A stretch of DNA of 33,132 nucleotides from Verrucomicrobiota bacterium (GCA_027622555.1 JAQBYJ010000064.1:1-33132), one strand, 5' to 3'. Positions 1-7,870 are shown, numbered from the stretch's first letter. Numbers and translations: made by a program. Notes: a model not told the origin generated them from the sequence alone.

Positions 1-280
1 ATTCACACCCATTATACCCCGATTATGACGTTTTTTATTGATCTATCCTTATTGCCTGTCTCCTACATTCAGTTTTTGGACGTTTCGTATCAAAAAAAAA
101 ATACATCACACTAATATCGCATTGAACGAACAACGCCTCACCTCTCGAAATTGGTGGCGGCAGAACAGGGATGCTCTTGCCCTACCATTTAAGTGATAAT
201 GGCAACTGCGTCCTCGCAGTGCCGTGGTTTCACCAGCAAATGCTGATTTTTTTTTTGAGACTACCTATAACTAAACTGAT
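1..280. other. left-edge intergenic stretch
   Basis: No gene is recognisable here. The stretch lies downstream of the minus-strand propeller gene that ends at 281. It contains one copy of a dispersed hairpin repeat (about 153-230) and homopolymer runs near 93-101 and 247-255. No convincing promoter was seen. A gene may continue to the left of the window, but there is no supporting reading frame. Confidence 0.5.
153..230. repeat. dispersed hairpin repeat, copy A
   Basis: About 78 bp that align with 4466-4546. Both copies share a GG(T)GGCGG-like start, a CCCT(A/G)CCATTT block, a GATAA block, and the perfect core ACTGCGTCCTCGCAGTGCCG. The core contains the hairpin ACTGCG-TCCT-CGCAGT. The copies diverge outside the core, as in old non-coding elements of the REP/MITE type. 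No mobility gene is nearby. Confidence 0.7.
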
Positions 281-1720
281 CTAATTTTTAGCTCCACTCC
301 CAAACGCATACAGCTTCGTCTCAGTCCGCACGTAGATCTTATTTTCTACAATGGCGGGAGTGGCAAAAATGCGTTCGCCGAAATCAGCTTGATGGACGAG
401 CTGAGGTTCGTTGCCTCCCGCTTTCACAACACTAAACAGTCCATCAAGCGACGACAGGTAAAGATGACCATTAGCCGCAACCGGAGATGCGTAGTATTTA
501 CCGGCTCCTTCGATCTTTGATTCAAAATAGAGTTCACCCGTATCCGCGTTCAGGGAAGACAGGATTCCACCATCCTTTATCATATAAATTCTGCCCTCAT
601 AAAAAAGAGGTGAGGAGACGTAGGGCAGGCCTTTCCGGTGTGACCAGCTTACATGTGAAGTTGTGATGTCGCCTTTTCCTCCGGCTTCGATTGCGACAAG
701 CAGATTCTTAGTTCTGTTTGAAGTGGTTGTCATCAATTCCCAGTCATCGGAGTCGATGGCGTCGTTTTCGTTCTTGTCCATCCCGCGCATAAAGTTCCAG
801 GTTCTGGTACCCAGATCTGATTCACCAACTTTGTTGTCGGTGTTCTTGTCGTGCGTGGCCAGGAACTCTGCCCAAGGCGCCCTTGGTGAATCGAATCCTC
901 CGGGACACCAGGCGCCCTGATAAAGGCGGCCATTCCCCAGCACAGGAGTTGTGCACGATACCGGACTTAAACCGTCCACAAGCCAACGCTGTTTTCCTGA
1001 TTCAAGGTCATAGGAGTTGAGCTGAACCGATCCGGGAACGATTATCTGATCATCCCAGACGATGGGTGTTCCATAACCACCCCTTGCCTCGGGTCGGGCA
1101 GATTCCCAGCGTAGTTTTCCATTCGTCACGTCGAAGGCGATCAGCCGGGCATTTACGCGGTCATCGCGAATGAGATAAACGTTATTATTCGCTATGATGG
1201 GTGAGGTGCTCGATCCGTAACGTCCATGTGTCCATGCGGTAGGCATTTCGTACTTCCAGAGCTCTTTGCCGTTGAGGTCATAGCAAATCACCCCGAACGA
1301 GCCGAAATAACTAACGACATGGCTCCCGTCGGTTGCTGGTGTTGGCGCGGCTGGACTGTTGTCGAATTGATGGTACTCCTCCAACTGCGCAGGTTTCACT
1401 CCTCGTTTCCACAGCAGCTTGCCGTTGGTCCTATCATAACAACGCGTCTCCAGGCTACCTTCATCCCAGGTCGTTAGAAATAGTTTATCTCCCCAGACCG
1501 ATGGCGAAGAGGGCGACCAGGGAACGTCGATAGCCCACGACACATTCGATTCGGGGCCGATTTCAATCGGCGGCTTCCCATTCTCTGAAATGCCCGAAGC
1601 ATTAGGTCCGCGAAACTGCGACCAGCTGGCAGGCTGTGATTTGTGATGATTCGCCGACACGTCTGTAGCGACGAAAATTATTAAACAAAATAGCGAGATG
1701 ATCCTGATCGAAATTTTCAT
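281..1720 (-). CDS. secreted PQQ-type beta-propeller protein with EF-hand-like insert
   Basis: A 479-residue protein with an N-terminal signal peptide (about residues 1-23, basic start then a hydrophobic stretch ending in SA), so it is probably periplasmic. The body shows repeated propeller-blade signatures such as CYDRTNGKLLWKR, CYDLNGKELWKYE and SYDLESGKQRW. These are typical of the PQQ-like/BamB-like eight-bladed propeller family. Unusually, two calcium-loop-like segments sit between blades: DKNTDNKVGESD (about 291-302) and DKNENDAIDSDD (about 314-325), both with Asp/Asn at loop positions 1, 3 and 5 and Asp at 12. Nothing shows that it binds PQQ or is an enzyme; many planctomycete and verrucomicrobial homologues have no known substrate. 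It is transcribed alone, leftward; the next gene (1752-2285) ends 31 bp upstream. Confidence 0.85.
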   Translation of the reverse strand: MKISIRIISLFCLIIFVATDVSANHHKSQPASWSQFRGPNASGISENGKPPIEIGPESNVSWAIDVPWSPSSPSVWGDKLFLTTWDEGSLETRCYDRTNGKLLWKRGVKPAQLEEYHQFDNSPAAPTPATDGSHVVSYFGSFGVICYDLNGKELWKYEMPTAWTHGRYGSSTSPIIANNNVYLIRDDRVNARLIAFDVTNGKLRWESARPEARGGYGTPIVWDDQIIVPGSVQLNSYDLESGKQRWLVDGLSPVSCTTPVLGNGRLYQGAWCPGGFDSPRAPWAEFLATHDKNTDNKVGESDLGTRTWNFMRGMDKNENDAIDSDDWELMTTTSNRTKNLLVAIEAGGKGDITTSHVSWSHRKGLPYVSSPLFYEGRIYMIKDGGILSSLNADTGELYFESKIEGAGKYYASPVAANGHLYLSSLDGLFSVVKAGGNEPQLVHQADFGERIFATPAIVENKIYVRTETKLYAFGSGAKN

Positions 1721-1751
1721 AATGGTGGTTTAGTCTGGAACTTTGGACATA

Positions 1752-2285
1752 TCAATGATCAACCCCTTCAATCTGGGAATTAACTGGTTGAAGCATTGAA
1801 TCCAGAAATTTCTGATTTCTTTCGGGATCGCTCCCTTCAAGGATTTTATCGACGATTTCCACAAATTCTTTATCCTCTTCCTCCCTTAAATGAGCCCACC
1901 AACGACGACCTACTTGATTGCCCAGATGCCAATCCAGGTATTGAGTCATTTTATTCAAGGTCTCCTCGTCCACCAGACCGTAGATCTGCATGTCTTTTAG
2001 CCTGGAGATTTGAATGAGCCCGTAATTGAAGTAGCGATCCAGTGCTGCCAGGTCTTCCTTCAAAAGTTCGTCAGGTGAGTAGACAGCGCGGGTCCATGAT
2101 AAGTGTGGCGTGTCCCCCATCATTTTCAGTTCAAGTTGCATGTCCGCCAAATGATAGTCGTTAAGTATCTGAGCCTTGGTAATCTCGGTGTTTTGCCTGA
2201 TCTCAACGGCAACGAGAATCAAACCAGCAAAGACTCCGATGTTGGCGAGGATGGTAATCCATTTTTCTACTGTGGGAAGTTTCAT
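1752..2285 (-). CDS. small membrane-anchored protein of unknown function
   Basis: About 177 residues from the ATG at 2285. A longer frame reaches 2375, but it would overlap the preceding gene and its extra 30 residues look like chance. One transmembrane helix lies near the N-terminus (about residues 7-25), followed by EIRQNTEITKAQ. This hydrophobic segment plus V(E/Q)IRQNT pattern is widespread in short uncharacterised proteins of marine bacteria. The rest is soluble and acidic, rich in Trp and charged helices. The function is unknown. It lies 31 bp downstream of the amine oxidase remnant on the same strand, so the two may once have formed an operon. Confidence 0.6.
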   Translation of the reverse strand: MKLPTVEKWITILANIGVFAGLILVAVEIRQNTEITKAQILNDYHLADMQLELKMMGDTPHLSWTRAVYSPDELLKEDLAALDRYFNYGLIQISRLKDMQIYGLVDEETLNKMTQYLDWHLGNQVGRRWWAHLREEEDKEFVEIVDKILEGSDPERNQKFLDSMLQPVNSQIEGVDH

Positions 2286-2316
2286 TTGAGAATGGGGAAT
2301 AATAACTAGAGCTGTC

Positions 2317-3174
2317 CTACTTCGGCAAATCCAAAGCAGGGTTCCGATCAAAGAAATCGAAAGGACGAAGCTCAAAGGAATGCCAGGCGACAGGCATGAC
2401 GGGCCAGTTCTGCCACTCGATCATATGCCCATCGACTTTGAATCCCGGGCCATTCGGCTGTTGAACGAGGATCGGGCTTGGAACCTCTCTCGCTTTGCCG
2501 ATACTTTCTCGATCGTAATCAATAGATACATCAGGTGTTGGCACAACACCTTCATCCACTATGCGAATGATCTCTTCAGAATTCAAATCGACAACGGCTA
2601 CCAGTCCTTCAATTTCGCGATGCCACCCGACTCTCTCTCCACGATATTCCATAAAGATGACGTGGCTTATCCGGCGGCCTTCCTCTTCTTCGATTCCAAA
2701 AGATCCCAATGGAAGCGCAACCGAGCTTATAAAGGTTAAATCCTTAATTCCTCTACGTTCTAAAGCTGCAACGACATCTGGGTGAGATAAAATATCTTCC
2801 TCCATCGCTCCGTATTCTTCACCGCTCCACATCGGTTGGATTCCCTCCAGCAATGTCCACTCACTTACCTCGCCCTTATTCAGATCCACAATTGCCCGGA
2901 AAGTCCTTTCCTCTTTGCGCACGATGACATTGGCGGATCGAGGAATGGTTCTTCCCGATTTCCATTTCAAAACAAAGTCTTTTGCAGGTTCAACCAGGTT
3001 GACCGAAGTGAGGGTGGTACCTTTGTCGTATTGCCCGGCTTCATGCAGCGTCTTGGTAACGGTCCAATACTCCTCCCACGTGAGCGGGTCCAATGGGTGC
3101 TGCGCTTTCTGCGCATCAGCCGAAGCAGAAAAGAATATGAGAAGTGTAGCTAGAAGCCCTGTCTGATAATTCAT
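2317..3174 (-). pseudogene. copper amine oxidase with the catalytic domain deleted in frame
   Basis: An open frame of 285 residues from ATG 3174 (an upstream ATG at 3207 is also possible), with a signal peptide ending near SASADA. Residues up to about 255 match the N2/N3 domains of copper amine oxidases (HPLDPLTWEEYW, GPGFKVDGHMIEWQNW). The remaining residues, PVMPVAWHSFELRPFDFF then DRNPALDLPK, match the extreme C-terminus of the same family (compare WPIMPV...FKLRPEGFFDRSP in the Arthrobacter enzyme). The two ends meet at the Trp codon 2404-2406. Everything between is gone: the topaquinone tyrosine, the catalytic Asp and the three copper-binding His, roughly 350-400 residues against a usual length near 640. 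The product cannot be an amine oxidase. It could be a true deletion allele or an assembly collapse. Confidence 0.8.
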
Positions 3175-3349
3175 AAGGTTTAGTTGGAGGAAATATTTTA
3201 AAAACAAATTTTAAGGGAAGCCGTTGTGTTCTGGTTTAATGCCCAAGGAGCCAGGCTTTGTCTAGTTCTTTGCTTCCACCAAATCACCTGTGAATAATTG
3301 AAATGCTGTGGCTCATCGGAATCCCCCAAAATAGTATTCCTCCCAGATG

Positions 3350-3617
3350 TATAGGGCTCGATGCTTGCATCGACGCCTTCCGGGAACGTTGTAGGTCACG
3401 GGGCCGAGTTGCCAGCAACTGACCCTACAGCGAAATAGATGTAGGGCTCGATGCTTGCATCGACGCCTTCCGGGAACATTGTGGGTCACGGAGGCCGAGT
3501 TGCCAGCAACTGACCCTACAGCGAAATAGAGGTAGGGCTCGATGCTTGCATCGACGCCTTCCGGGAACATTGTGGGTCACGGAGGCCGAGTTGCCAGCAA
3601 CTGACCCTACAGCGAAT
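3350..3617. repeat. three tandem copies of a 91-bp palindromic element
   Basis: The units start near 3350, 3441 and 3532 with a 91-bp period. Copies 2 and 3 are almost identical; copy 1 differs at a few bases. Each unit begins GTAGGG (TATAGGG in copy 1) and ends ACCCTAC, giving terminal inverted repeats. Inside are two small hairpins, CGATGC-TT-GCATCG and GTTGC-CA-GCAAC. An open frame across the array is only a by-product of the repeat. The surrounding 3208-3660 holds no gene. The structure resembles a tandemly amplified REP/MITE-like element; it is not a CRISPR because there are no unique spacers. Confidence 0.85.
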
Positions 3618-3678
3618 TATTAGCTCATCCCCACATCTTCAATCACATGGTTCTCAAGGAGGAGTGTTCAATTTGCTT

Positions 3679-3716
3679 TTGACATATAGCTACGCATATT
3701 CATGTATGCTTATATG
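3679..3716 (+). promoter_or_regulatory. putative vapBC promoter/operator
   Basis: A TTGACA hexamer (3679-3684) is followed by nested inverted repeats: GCATA (3694-3698) with TATGC (3705-3709), flanked by CATATA (3683-3688) and TATATG (3711-3716). They run into the start codon at 3714. Autorepression by VapB-type antitoxins through inverted repeats over the promoter is known for the family. Its use here is inference, and the -10 element is not clear. Confidence 0.35.
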
Positions 3717-3968
3717 AGAACTTCTATTGATATTCCGGATAAGCTATTCAAAAAGGCTAAAATCACGGCGGCGGAACAAGGGACTTCCATTAAGGATTTA
3801 TTGATTCGCGGCTTACAAAAAACCCTTAACGAATTGTCTGCCAAACCGGATGCTTCGCGTTTGCCAAAGTTACCGGTTGAAGGACGAAAGCCTTACGATT
3901 TGAGTGGCGAGCAAATACAATCTCTGTTGGCTGCCGAGGAAGCTGGTTGGTATGGGAATTCTCGCTGA
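3714..3968 (+). CDS. VapB-like ribbon-helix-helix antitoxin
   Basis: 84 residues from ATG 3714; an alternative ATG at 3702 adds four residues. The N-terminus RTSIDIPDKLFKKAK followed by AAEQGTSIKDLL is the usual RHH/CopG-type DNA-binding fold of VapB antitoxins: a beta strand, then two helices. The C-terminal half (KLPVEGRKPYDLSGEQIQ onward) resembles toxin-wrapping tails of this class, ending in LLAAEE. Its last 17 bases overlap the start of the PIN toxin in another frame, a layout that couples translation. It probably neutralises the toxin and represses its own promoter. Family assignment is firm; the specific subfamily is not. Confidence 0.8.
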   Translation: MRTSIDIPDKLFKKAKITAAEQGTSIKDLLIRGLQKTLNELSAKPDASRLPKLPVEGRKPYDLSGEQIQSLLAAEEAGWYGNSR

Positions 3969-4377
3969 CATCAATGTCCTTCTTGCCTTGGTGGATCCCA
4001 GGCATGTTCACAACAAGAAGGTCGAGAAGTGGTTCAATGCGTTGGAGGAAGGATCAAAACTAATGATTTGCCGAACCGCTCAAATGGGCTTGCTTCGTCT
4101 CCTGGTTAATTCCGCAGTTATGCAAGGTAGCCCATTGAGCCTAAAGGACGCATGGGCCTTTTATGGGAACTTTATTCAGGACCCTTGTGTGTTTGAAGTG
4201 AAAGAGCCTGATGGACTCCAGAAAGTTTGGGCCGGACTTTGTTTTGATTTTGGGAGCTCGCCCAAAATCGTTGCCGATGCCTACCTCGCCGCCTTCGCCA
4301 TGGCAGGAGGACTCAAACTCGGAACTTTGGACAAAGGGTATAAGCAGTTTAAAGGCTTGGAGCTTATTCTGCTCTAA
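3952..4377 (+). CDS. VapC-like PIN-domain ribonuclease toxin
   Basis: 141 residues from ATG 3952. A longer frame begins at 3904, but MGILADINVLLAL is the conserved PIN start. Visible acidic residues of the metal site are DIN near the N-terminus, ADAYLAAFA in the middle and LGTLDKGY near the end. The stretch CRTAQMGLLRLLVNSAVM matches a common VapC subgroup. VapC toxins are Mg-dependent RNases that often cut tRNA or rRNA; the target here cannot be read from sequence. It pairs with the overlapping VapB gene upstream. The reading frame is intact, so the module may be active. Confidence 0.82.
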   Translation: MGILADINVLLALVDPRHVHNKKVEKWFNALEEGSKLMICRTAQMGLLRLLVNSAVMQGSPLSLKDAWAFYGNFIQDPCVFEVKEPDGLQKVWAGLCFDFGSSPKIVADAYLAAFAMAGGLKLGTLDKGYKQFKGLELILL

Positions 4378-4824
4378 CCTTCCCTGACACAAACCTGACT
4401 TGCGGAAAGTAGAGCAAATTCATTTAGTACTTCATTCGGAAGATAGTGTTTATGTCGTAGCATATGGGGCGGTAGAGCACGAAAATTCGCCCTGCCATTT
4501 CAACTGATAAAGGCAGGGCCACTGCGTCCTCGCAGTGCCGCGTTCCTTAGAAACAACAACCACAAATTTCACTGATTCTCACTGACGAGATACGACCCAT
4601 TTATTTGTATCAATTCGAGTCCAGGGGCAGGGTGTCGTAAGCTCGGTTAGTTGTTTTTTTCAGACAGATCCCGCCTTCAATATTTCGCGTAATTCAGCGC
4701 TTTTCGTAGTTTAACTTTTGTTCTTCGAACTTTCCCCAGATGATCTTTAGTGGTTTTTGGCCTTCGAAATTTAAGAATCAGACAATCCCAGTTCATCCGT
4801 GTTGTCGTCCACTTCTTCATAAGA
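4378..4824. other. intergenic region between vapC and the M20 gene
   Basis: About 450 bp without a gene. It contains one copy of the dispersed hairpin repeat (4466-4546); the remainder is AT-rich, with no recognised promoter, RNA or terminator. The genes on both sides end here (vapC rightward, amidohydrolase leftward), so this is a convergent 3' region. Confidence 0.5.
4466..4546. repeat. dispersed hairpin repeat, copy B
   Basis: Second copy of the element at 153-230, sharing the exact 20-base core ACTGCGTCCTCGCAGTGCCG (4521-4540) with its ACTGCG/CGCAGT hairpin. This copy has a few extra bases before the core (GGCAGGGCC against GGCA). Confidence 0.7.
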
Positions 4825-6131
4825 CTATTGTTTCTTCATCAATGTCATGGCAGCCACTACCATAGCTTCGGTGCCGACTTTGATAGAGGGTTCGGGCTCG
4901 ATCTTGAAGAAAGGTGAATGATGGGAAGGGGCTTTTTTGATTTCATCCTCAGGCGTACCGCCCACGAGGAAATACACACCTTTAACGCCGTGTTTCGGGT
5001 CCACGAAGTGGGCAAAGTCCTCCGCGCCCATGCCTTCGGGGGGAAGTGCAATCAGCTGATCATTACCAAAGTGAGTAGCGAACGTTTCCTGGATGAGTTG
5101 AGCGGTGGGCTCATTGTTGATGGTGGGAGGAGTCGATTCCATGGTGGAGCGGATCACTTCTGGCAAGAGCTCTTCTGGAACTCCGAGTGAGCGCGCCACT
5201 CCTTCGGCTACCCGGTCGATACCATCTAATAATTGGGTCCGGATTTCGTGGTCGTTGGAGCGTACCGTTAACTGCATCTCCACCTTGTTGCCGATGATAT
5301 TGTGTTTCGTTCCACCGTGAATGGCTCCGACGGTGATGACTCCGGGTTGAAGCGGATTGATGGTTCGGCTAACCACGGATTGGAGTGTGACAACAATCTG
5401 GGACGCTATCAAAACCGGATCAATGCCCCTATGGGGTGCGGCGCCGTGCGCACCGACGCCATGAACCACAATATCGACCGAATCTGAACTGGAGTAGACC
5501 AGGTCCTGTTTTACTTCAATTTTTCCGGTCGGTCGATCGGCGCTGACATGGAATGCCAAGGCGTACTCTGGCTTTGGGAAACGGGTATAGAGGCCATCTT
5601 TTATCATTGCCGCTGCACCAGCTATCCGTTCCTCAGCAGGTTGCACAATCAACACCAGAGTGCCCGACCACTGATCGCGTCTGTTTTGCAATTGCCGTGC
5701 GGTACCGACCAATGAAGTGATGTGTACGTCATGGCCGCAGGCATGCATAACGGGTTGTTCAAGTCCTGTTATATCCACTTGCCGGACTTTCGATGCGTAA
5801 TTCAATCCGAGTCCTCCTGAACGGGTAATCCGTCCATGTCGGCTCGCAGCAGGACTGTCGGCCCTTCGCCGTTTTTCAGTACCGCCACCACCCCGGTTTG
5901 CCCAACACCTTCGGTCACATCGTAGCCCAGGGCACGCAGCTCCTTCGCCATCCGTTTCGCCGTTTCAAACTCACGAAAGGACAGCTCCGGATTCTTGTGG
6001 AAATGCACAAACAGCTCCGCCAGATTGTTGTCATAGTCTTTGGAAATGGCCTCTCGCAATGACTCGGCAGATACCGTCAGAAATGCATACAGACTCAGGT
6101 GGGTCAGGAATAGCAACTTGGTAATTTTCAT
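4825..6131 (-). pseudogene. secreted M20D amidohydrolase, broken by a -1 frameshift
   Basis: Two frames together make one M20D peptidase/amidohydrolase (hippurate/IAA-amino-acid hydrolase-like). The first runs from ATG 6131 with signal peptide MKITKLLFLTHLSLYAF and includes FHKNPELSFREFETA and LLRADMDGLPVQED. It stops right after EDSD. The second frame (from 5805 to 4825) continues exactly where the family would: NYASKV, the metal motif MHACGHDVH, QPAEE, and GMGAEDFAHF near the C-terminus. Inserting one G in the GG of the minus-strand string CTCGGATTG (about 5806-5812) restores EDSGLNYASK. A single homopolymer base separates a gene of normal length (about 434 residues) from a pseudogene, so sequence error is a serious alternative. 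Known relatives cleave N-acyl amino acids. Confidence 0.85.
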
Positions 6132-6219
6132 GGGAATGTTCTGTTGTTGATAGTGAAGGCTATGTGCTTTTGTTCTCTCAAACTGTTTCGCGTTGTTTAG
6201 CGTCTTTGGTAGTTTAAAT

Positions 6220-6774
6220 TCAATCCTCCAGTAATTCCTTGAGCCTTTCCAATATTGGCTGATCTGGTTTTGACGGCGCAAGGTCTCCTAACTGTTTTAT
6301 TATATAATGAAAATCCAGCTGTCCCGCTTGTCTAAACAGAATTCCTTCAATATCGCTCCAATCCCGGGGTCGATTGGCGAAGGCCTTCAGCACTACCAGA
6401 TCTTCCGCTGAACAAATTCTCAATGAGTAACCGGCAAAAGAAATATCCTTCGCCCTGGAAGTAACGGCTTCCTCGAAGGACATCGCTCCTAGTGCCAGGT
6501 CAACGGGAATTCCACTTTGTGTCTGAAGCAGAAGCACGCGACTCTGTAAGGCAAAGTCCCGGGCATCCGAAAATCGAGGTGAAATCAGGGATAGCAATTC
6601 ATCCACCACCTTTTCTTCATTACCCAAATCTGCCAGGACGGTCACATCAATGTCTTGGGTAAGTCGAGGCTCCCCCCAATGCAAGTTTGCCAATCCACCG
6701 ATGAAGCAGAAAGGTAGTCCCGCTTGCTCGAGGGAATCCTGTACTTCCCGGGCGGCAGTAATCAAATCGTCCAT
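6220..6774 (-). CDS. AbiEii-like minimal nucleotidyltransferase
   Basis: 184 residues from ATG 6774 (the frame is open further upstream, without family resemblance). FCFIGGLANLHWGEPRLTQD followed by IDVTVL gives the nucleotidyltransferase core: a GG motif, then Asp-x-Asp at the active site, with a further Asp in IPVDLALG. AEDLVVLKAFANRPRDWSD and IEGI match the C-terminal part of AbiEii-type toxins and related proteins. These enzymes transfer nucleotides to RNA or protein and often act as toxins with a small partner. The small gene immediately upstream (6785-7018) is probably that partner. Catalytic residues appear complete. Its 3' end is 89 bp before the M20 gene start. Confidence 0.75.
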   Translation of the reverse strand: MDDLITAAREVQDSLEQAGLPFCFIGGLANLHWGEPRLTQDIDVTVLADLGNEEKVVDELLSLISPRFSDARDFALQSRVLLLQTQSGIPVDLALGAMSFEEAVTSRAKDISFAGYSLRICSAEDLVVLKAFANRPRDWSDIEGILFRQAGQLDFHYIIKQLGDLAPSKPDQPILERLKELLED

Positions 6775-6784
6775 ACCGCCAGAA

Positions 6785-7018
6785 CTAAGGCTTGATTTCC
6801 CGTAAGGCGGCAAAGCAGGCTTGCTGCTCGACCAGTCCCGTGTGACGACGCTTGGTTCCCGCTTTTTTGGCCACTTTCCAGGACAGACGAAAACGCTCAA
6901 TCACTTCGGAGGTTTCTAGCAATGGAAGCTTGCGCCGCCGCTCCTCCTTCAACCGTTCTTCCACGCTTTCCCAGTTGGTTCTTTCTGCAAACAAGCTATG
7001 AGGCGCACGATTTTTCAC
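6785..7018 (-). CDS. small partner protein of the nucleotidyltransferase (possible antitoxin)
   Basis: 77 residues, charged and helical, with SLFAERTNWESVEERLKEER then RRKLPLLETSEVIERF. It ends 10 bp before the nucleotidyltransferase start. Small proteins of this kind often stand directly before such enzymes and are taken as antitoxin or partner. The TNWESVEERLKEE segment looks conserved; no catalytic motif was seen. The assignment rests on gene order and on recalled similarity, so the role is inference. Confidence 0.55.
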   Translation of the reverse strand: MKNRAPHSLFAERTNWESVEERLKEERRRKLPLLETSEVIERFRLSWKVAKKAGTKRRHTGLVEQQACFAALREIKP

Positions 7019-7039
7019 AGCTACAACTTGAGGGCTATT

Positions 7040-7369
7040 TTAAAACATGTAAATGCAAAGCTTTTGAAACCTCTGTTTCCTCCGTTTTTGTTCAACTTTT
7101 GTCGTTTTGATCCCCTCCGGAGTCAGCTCAAAAGCCCAGGCGATGATCAGCGAAACGGGAAACCCCAATAACACCATCAGCACCACAAAACGAAACGCCC
7201 ATTCCGGGATGCCGAAGCCACTAAAGGTCGTAGCGGCAATTTGGATGATCAACCAGGCCACCACGGCGTAGACCGTTCCCACCCGCACGACGTGCCGACG
7301 CTTTAGTTCGGCCCAGAAAGCTGAGAAACCGGTTGGCTTGGATGATTTTGGAGAAGAATCGTTTTCCAT
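7040..7369 (-). pseudogene. N-terminal fragment of a TolB/TPR adenylate-cyclase-like membrane protein
   Basis: 109 residues: FWAELKRRHVVRVGTVYAVV, then AWLIIQIAATTF, then a second membrane helix and IIAWAFELTPEGIKTTK. This is the hallmark N-terminal membrane module (two helices) of a family whose full-length members, about 600 residues, continue into a TolB-like domain and TPR repeats. Here the frame stops shortly after TPEGIKTTK, in a basic tail not seen in the family. Matching C-terminal TPR pieces occur separately at 7913-7963 and 9606-9923, but on the wrong side for a simple insertion. It is most likely a relic. Confidence 0.75.
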
Positions 7370-7458
7370 GGGGAATGGCTGTCGAGCAGTGGAATCCCCA
7401 TTTAATTGATGAAATACCTATTTAATACAAGAACGGAAGTTCCGAAACCTCATGGTAC

Positions 7459-7737
7459 TTATTCTATTTCCTCGCCCAGACTTTCCAAATCCACCTTGTC
7501 TTTTAAACGTCCACTTGCCCGTTTGTTTAATACAAAGTCATCGTAACTGATAACCGGAATGGGCAAATTATCCAAGACGATTTCCATCCTCCTTGGATAA
7601 CATTCAATAAATTCCACACCGGTTGCTTTAACATAACCATGAACACCCAGAGCCCAACCTCCGACCACGAGATACTCAACCTGCTTTTCGTTTAAGAAAC
7701 TCAGGAATTCGCTGAAGTCGTCCGGTAGCTGCTTCAT
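7459..7737 (-). pseudogene. nucleotidyltransferase with active site deleted in frame
   Basis: 92 residues from ATG 7737. The N-terminus EFLSFLNEKQVEYLVVGGWA then LGVHGYVKATG is the start of a short nucleotidyltransferase common in this lineage. The family normally continues directly into the Asp-x-Asp catalytic strand. Instead, the next residues are VEFIECYPRRMEI and the usual C-terminus LPIPVISYDDFVLNKRASGR to DLESLGEEIE. The junction is at about 7618, in frame, and it removes the catalytic core (roughly 50-60 residues). The protein cannot transfer nucleotides. It overlaps the partner gene 7676-7870 in another frame. Confidence 0.7.
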
Positions 7738-7870
7738 CGCCCCAAAAAGCCACCCGAAGCCGCTGGATGCAAGCAATCCTTTCAGCTGGAGACAGGTTCC
7801 GACAGTCCTCGAGATAATCCTTGCCGGAATCTTTTAACTTGCTCACTTGGACTGCCACTTCTTTAGCCAT
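7676..7870 (-). CDS. small partner gene of the deleted nucleotidyltransferase
   Basis: 64 residues: MAKEVAVQVSKLKDSGKDYL, then LSPAERIACIQRLRVAFWGD and ATGRLQRI. The LSPAER-x-x-x-QRLR pattern with RLQR at the end is typical of small proteins encoded just before minimal nucleotidyltransferases. Its 3' end overlaps the nucleotidyltransferase start by 62 bases in a different frame, and both frames look family-like in the overlap. It may be an orphan antitoxin now that the enzyme's core is gone. Role inferred from position only. Confidence 0.55.
   Translation of the reverse strand: MAKEVAVQVSKLKDSGKDYLEDCRNLSPAERIACIQRLRVAFWGDEAATGRLQRIPEFLKRKAG

Noticed and set aside
2317-3174. Amine oxidase broken by a frameshift, with the rest hidden in other frames
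   Set aside because: The last 30 residues are the true family C-terminus in the same frame, and the sequence beyond encodes a different gene; the middle is absent, not shifted.
3313-3570. 85-residue minus-strand open frame
   Set aside because: It is formed entirely by the 91-bp tandem repeat and its flank; the protein is a repeated low-complexity by-product.
3350-3617. CRISPR array
   Set aside because: The units are contiguous 91-bp copies without unique spacers, and there are no cas genes.
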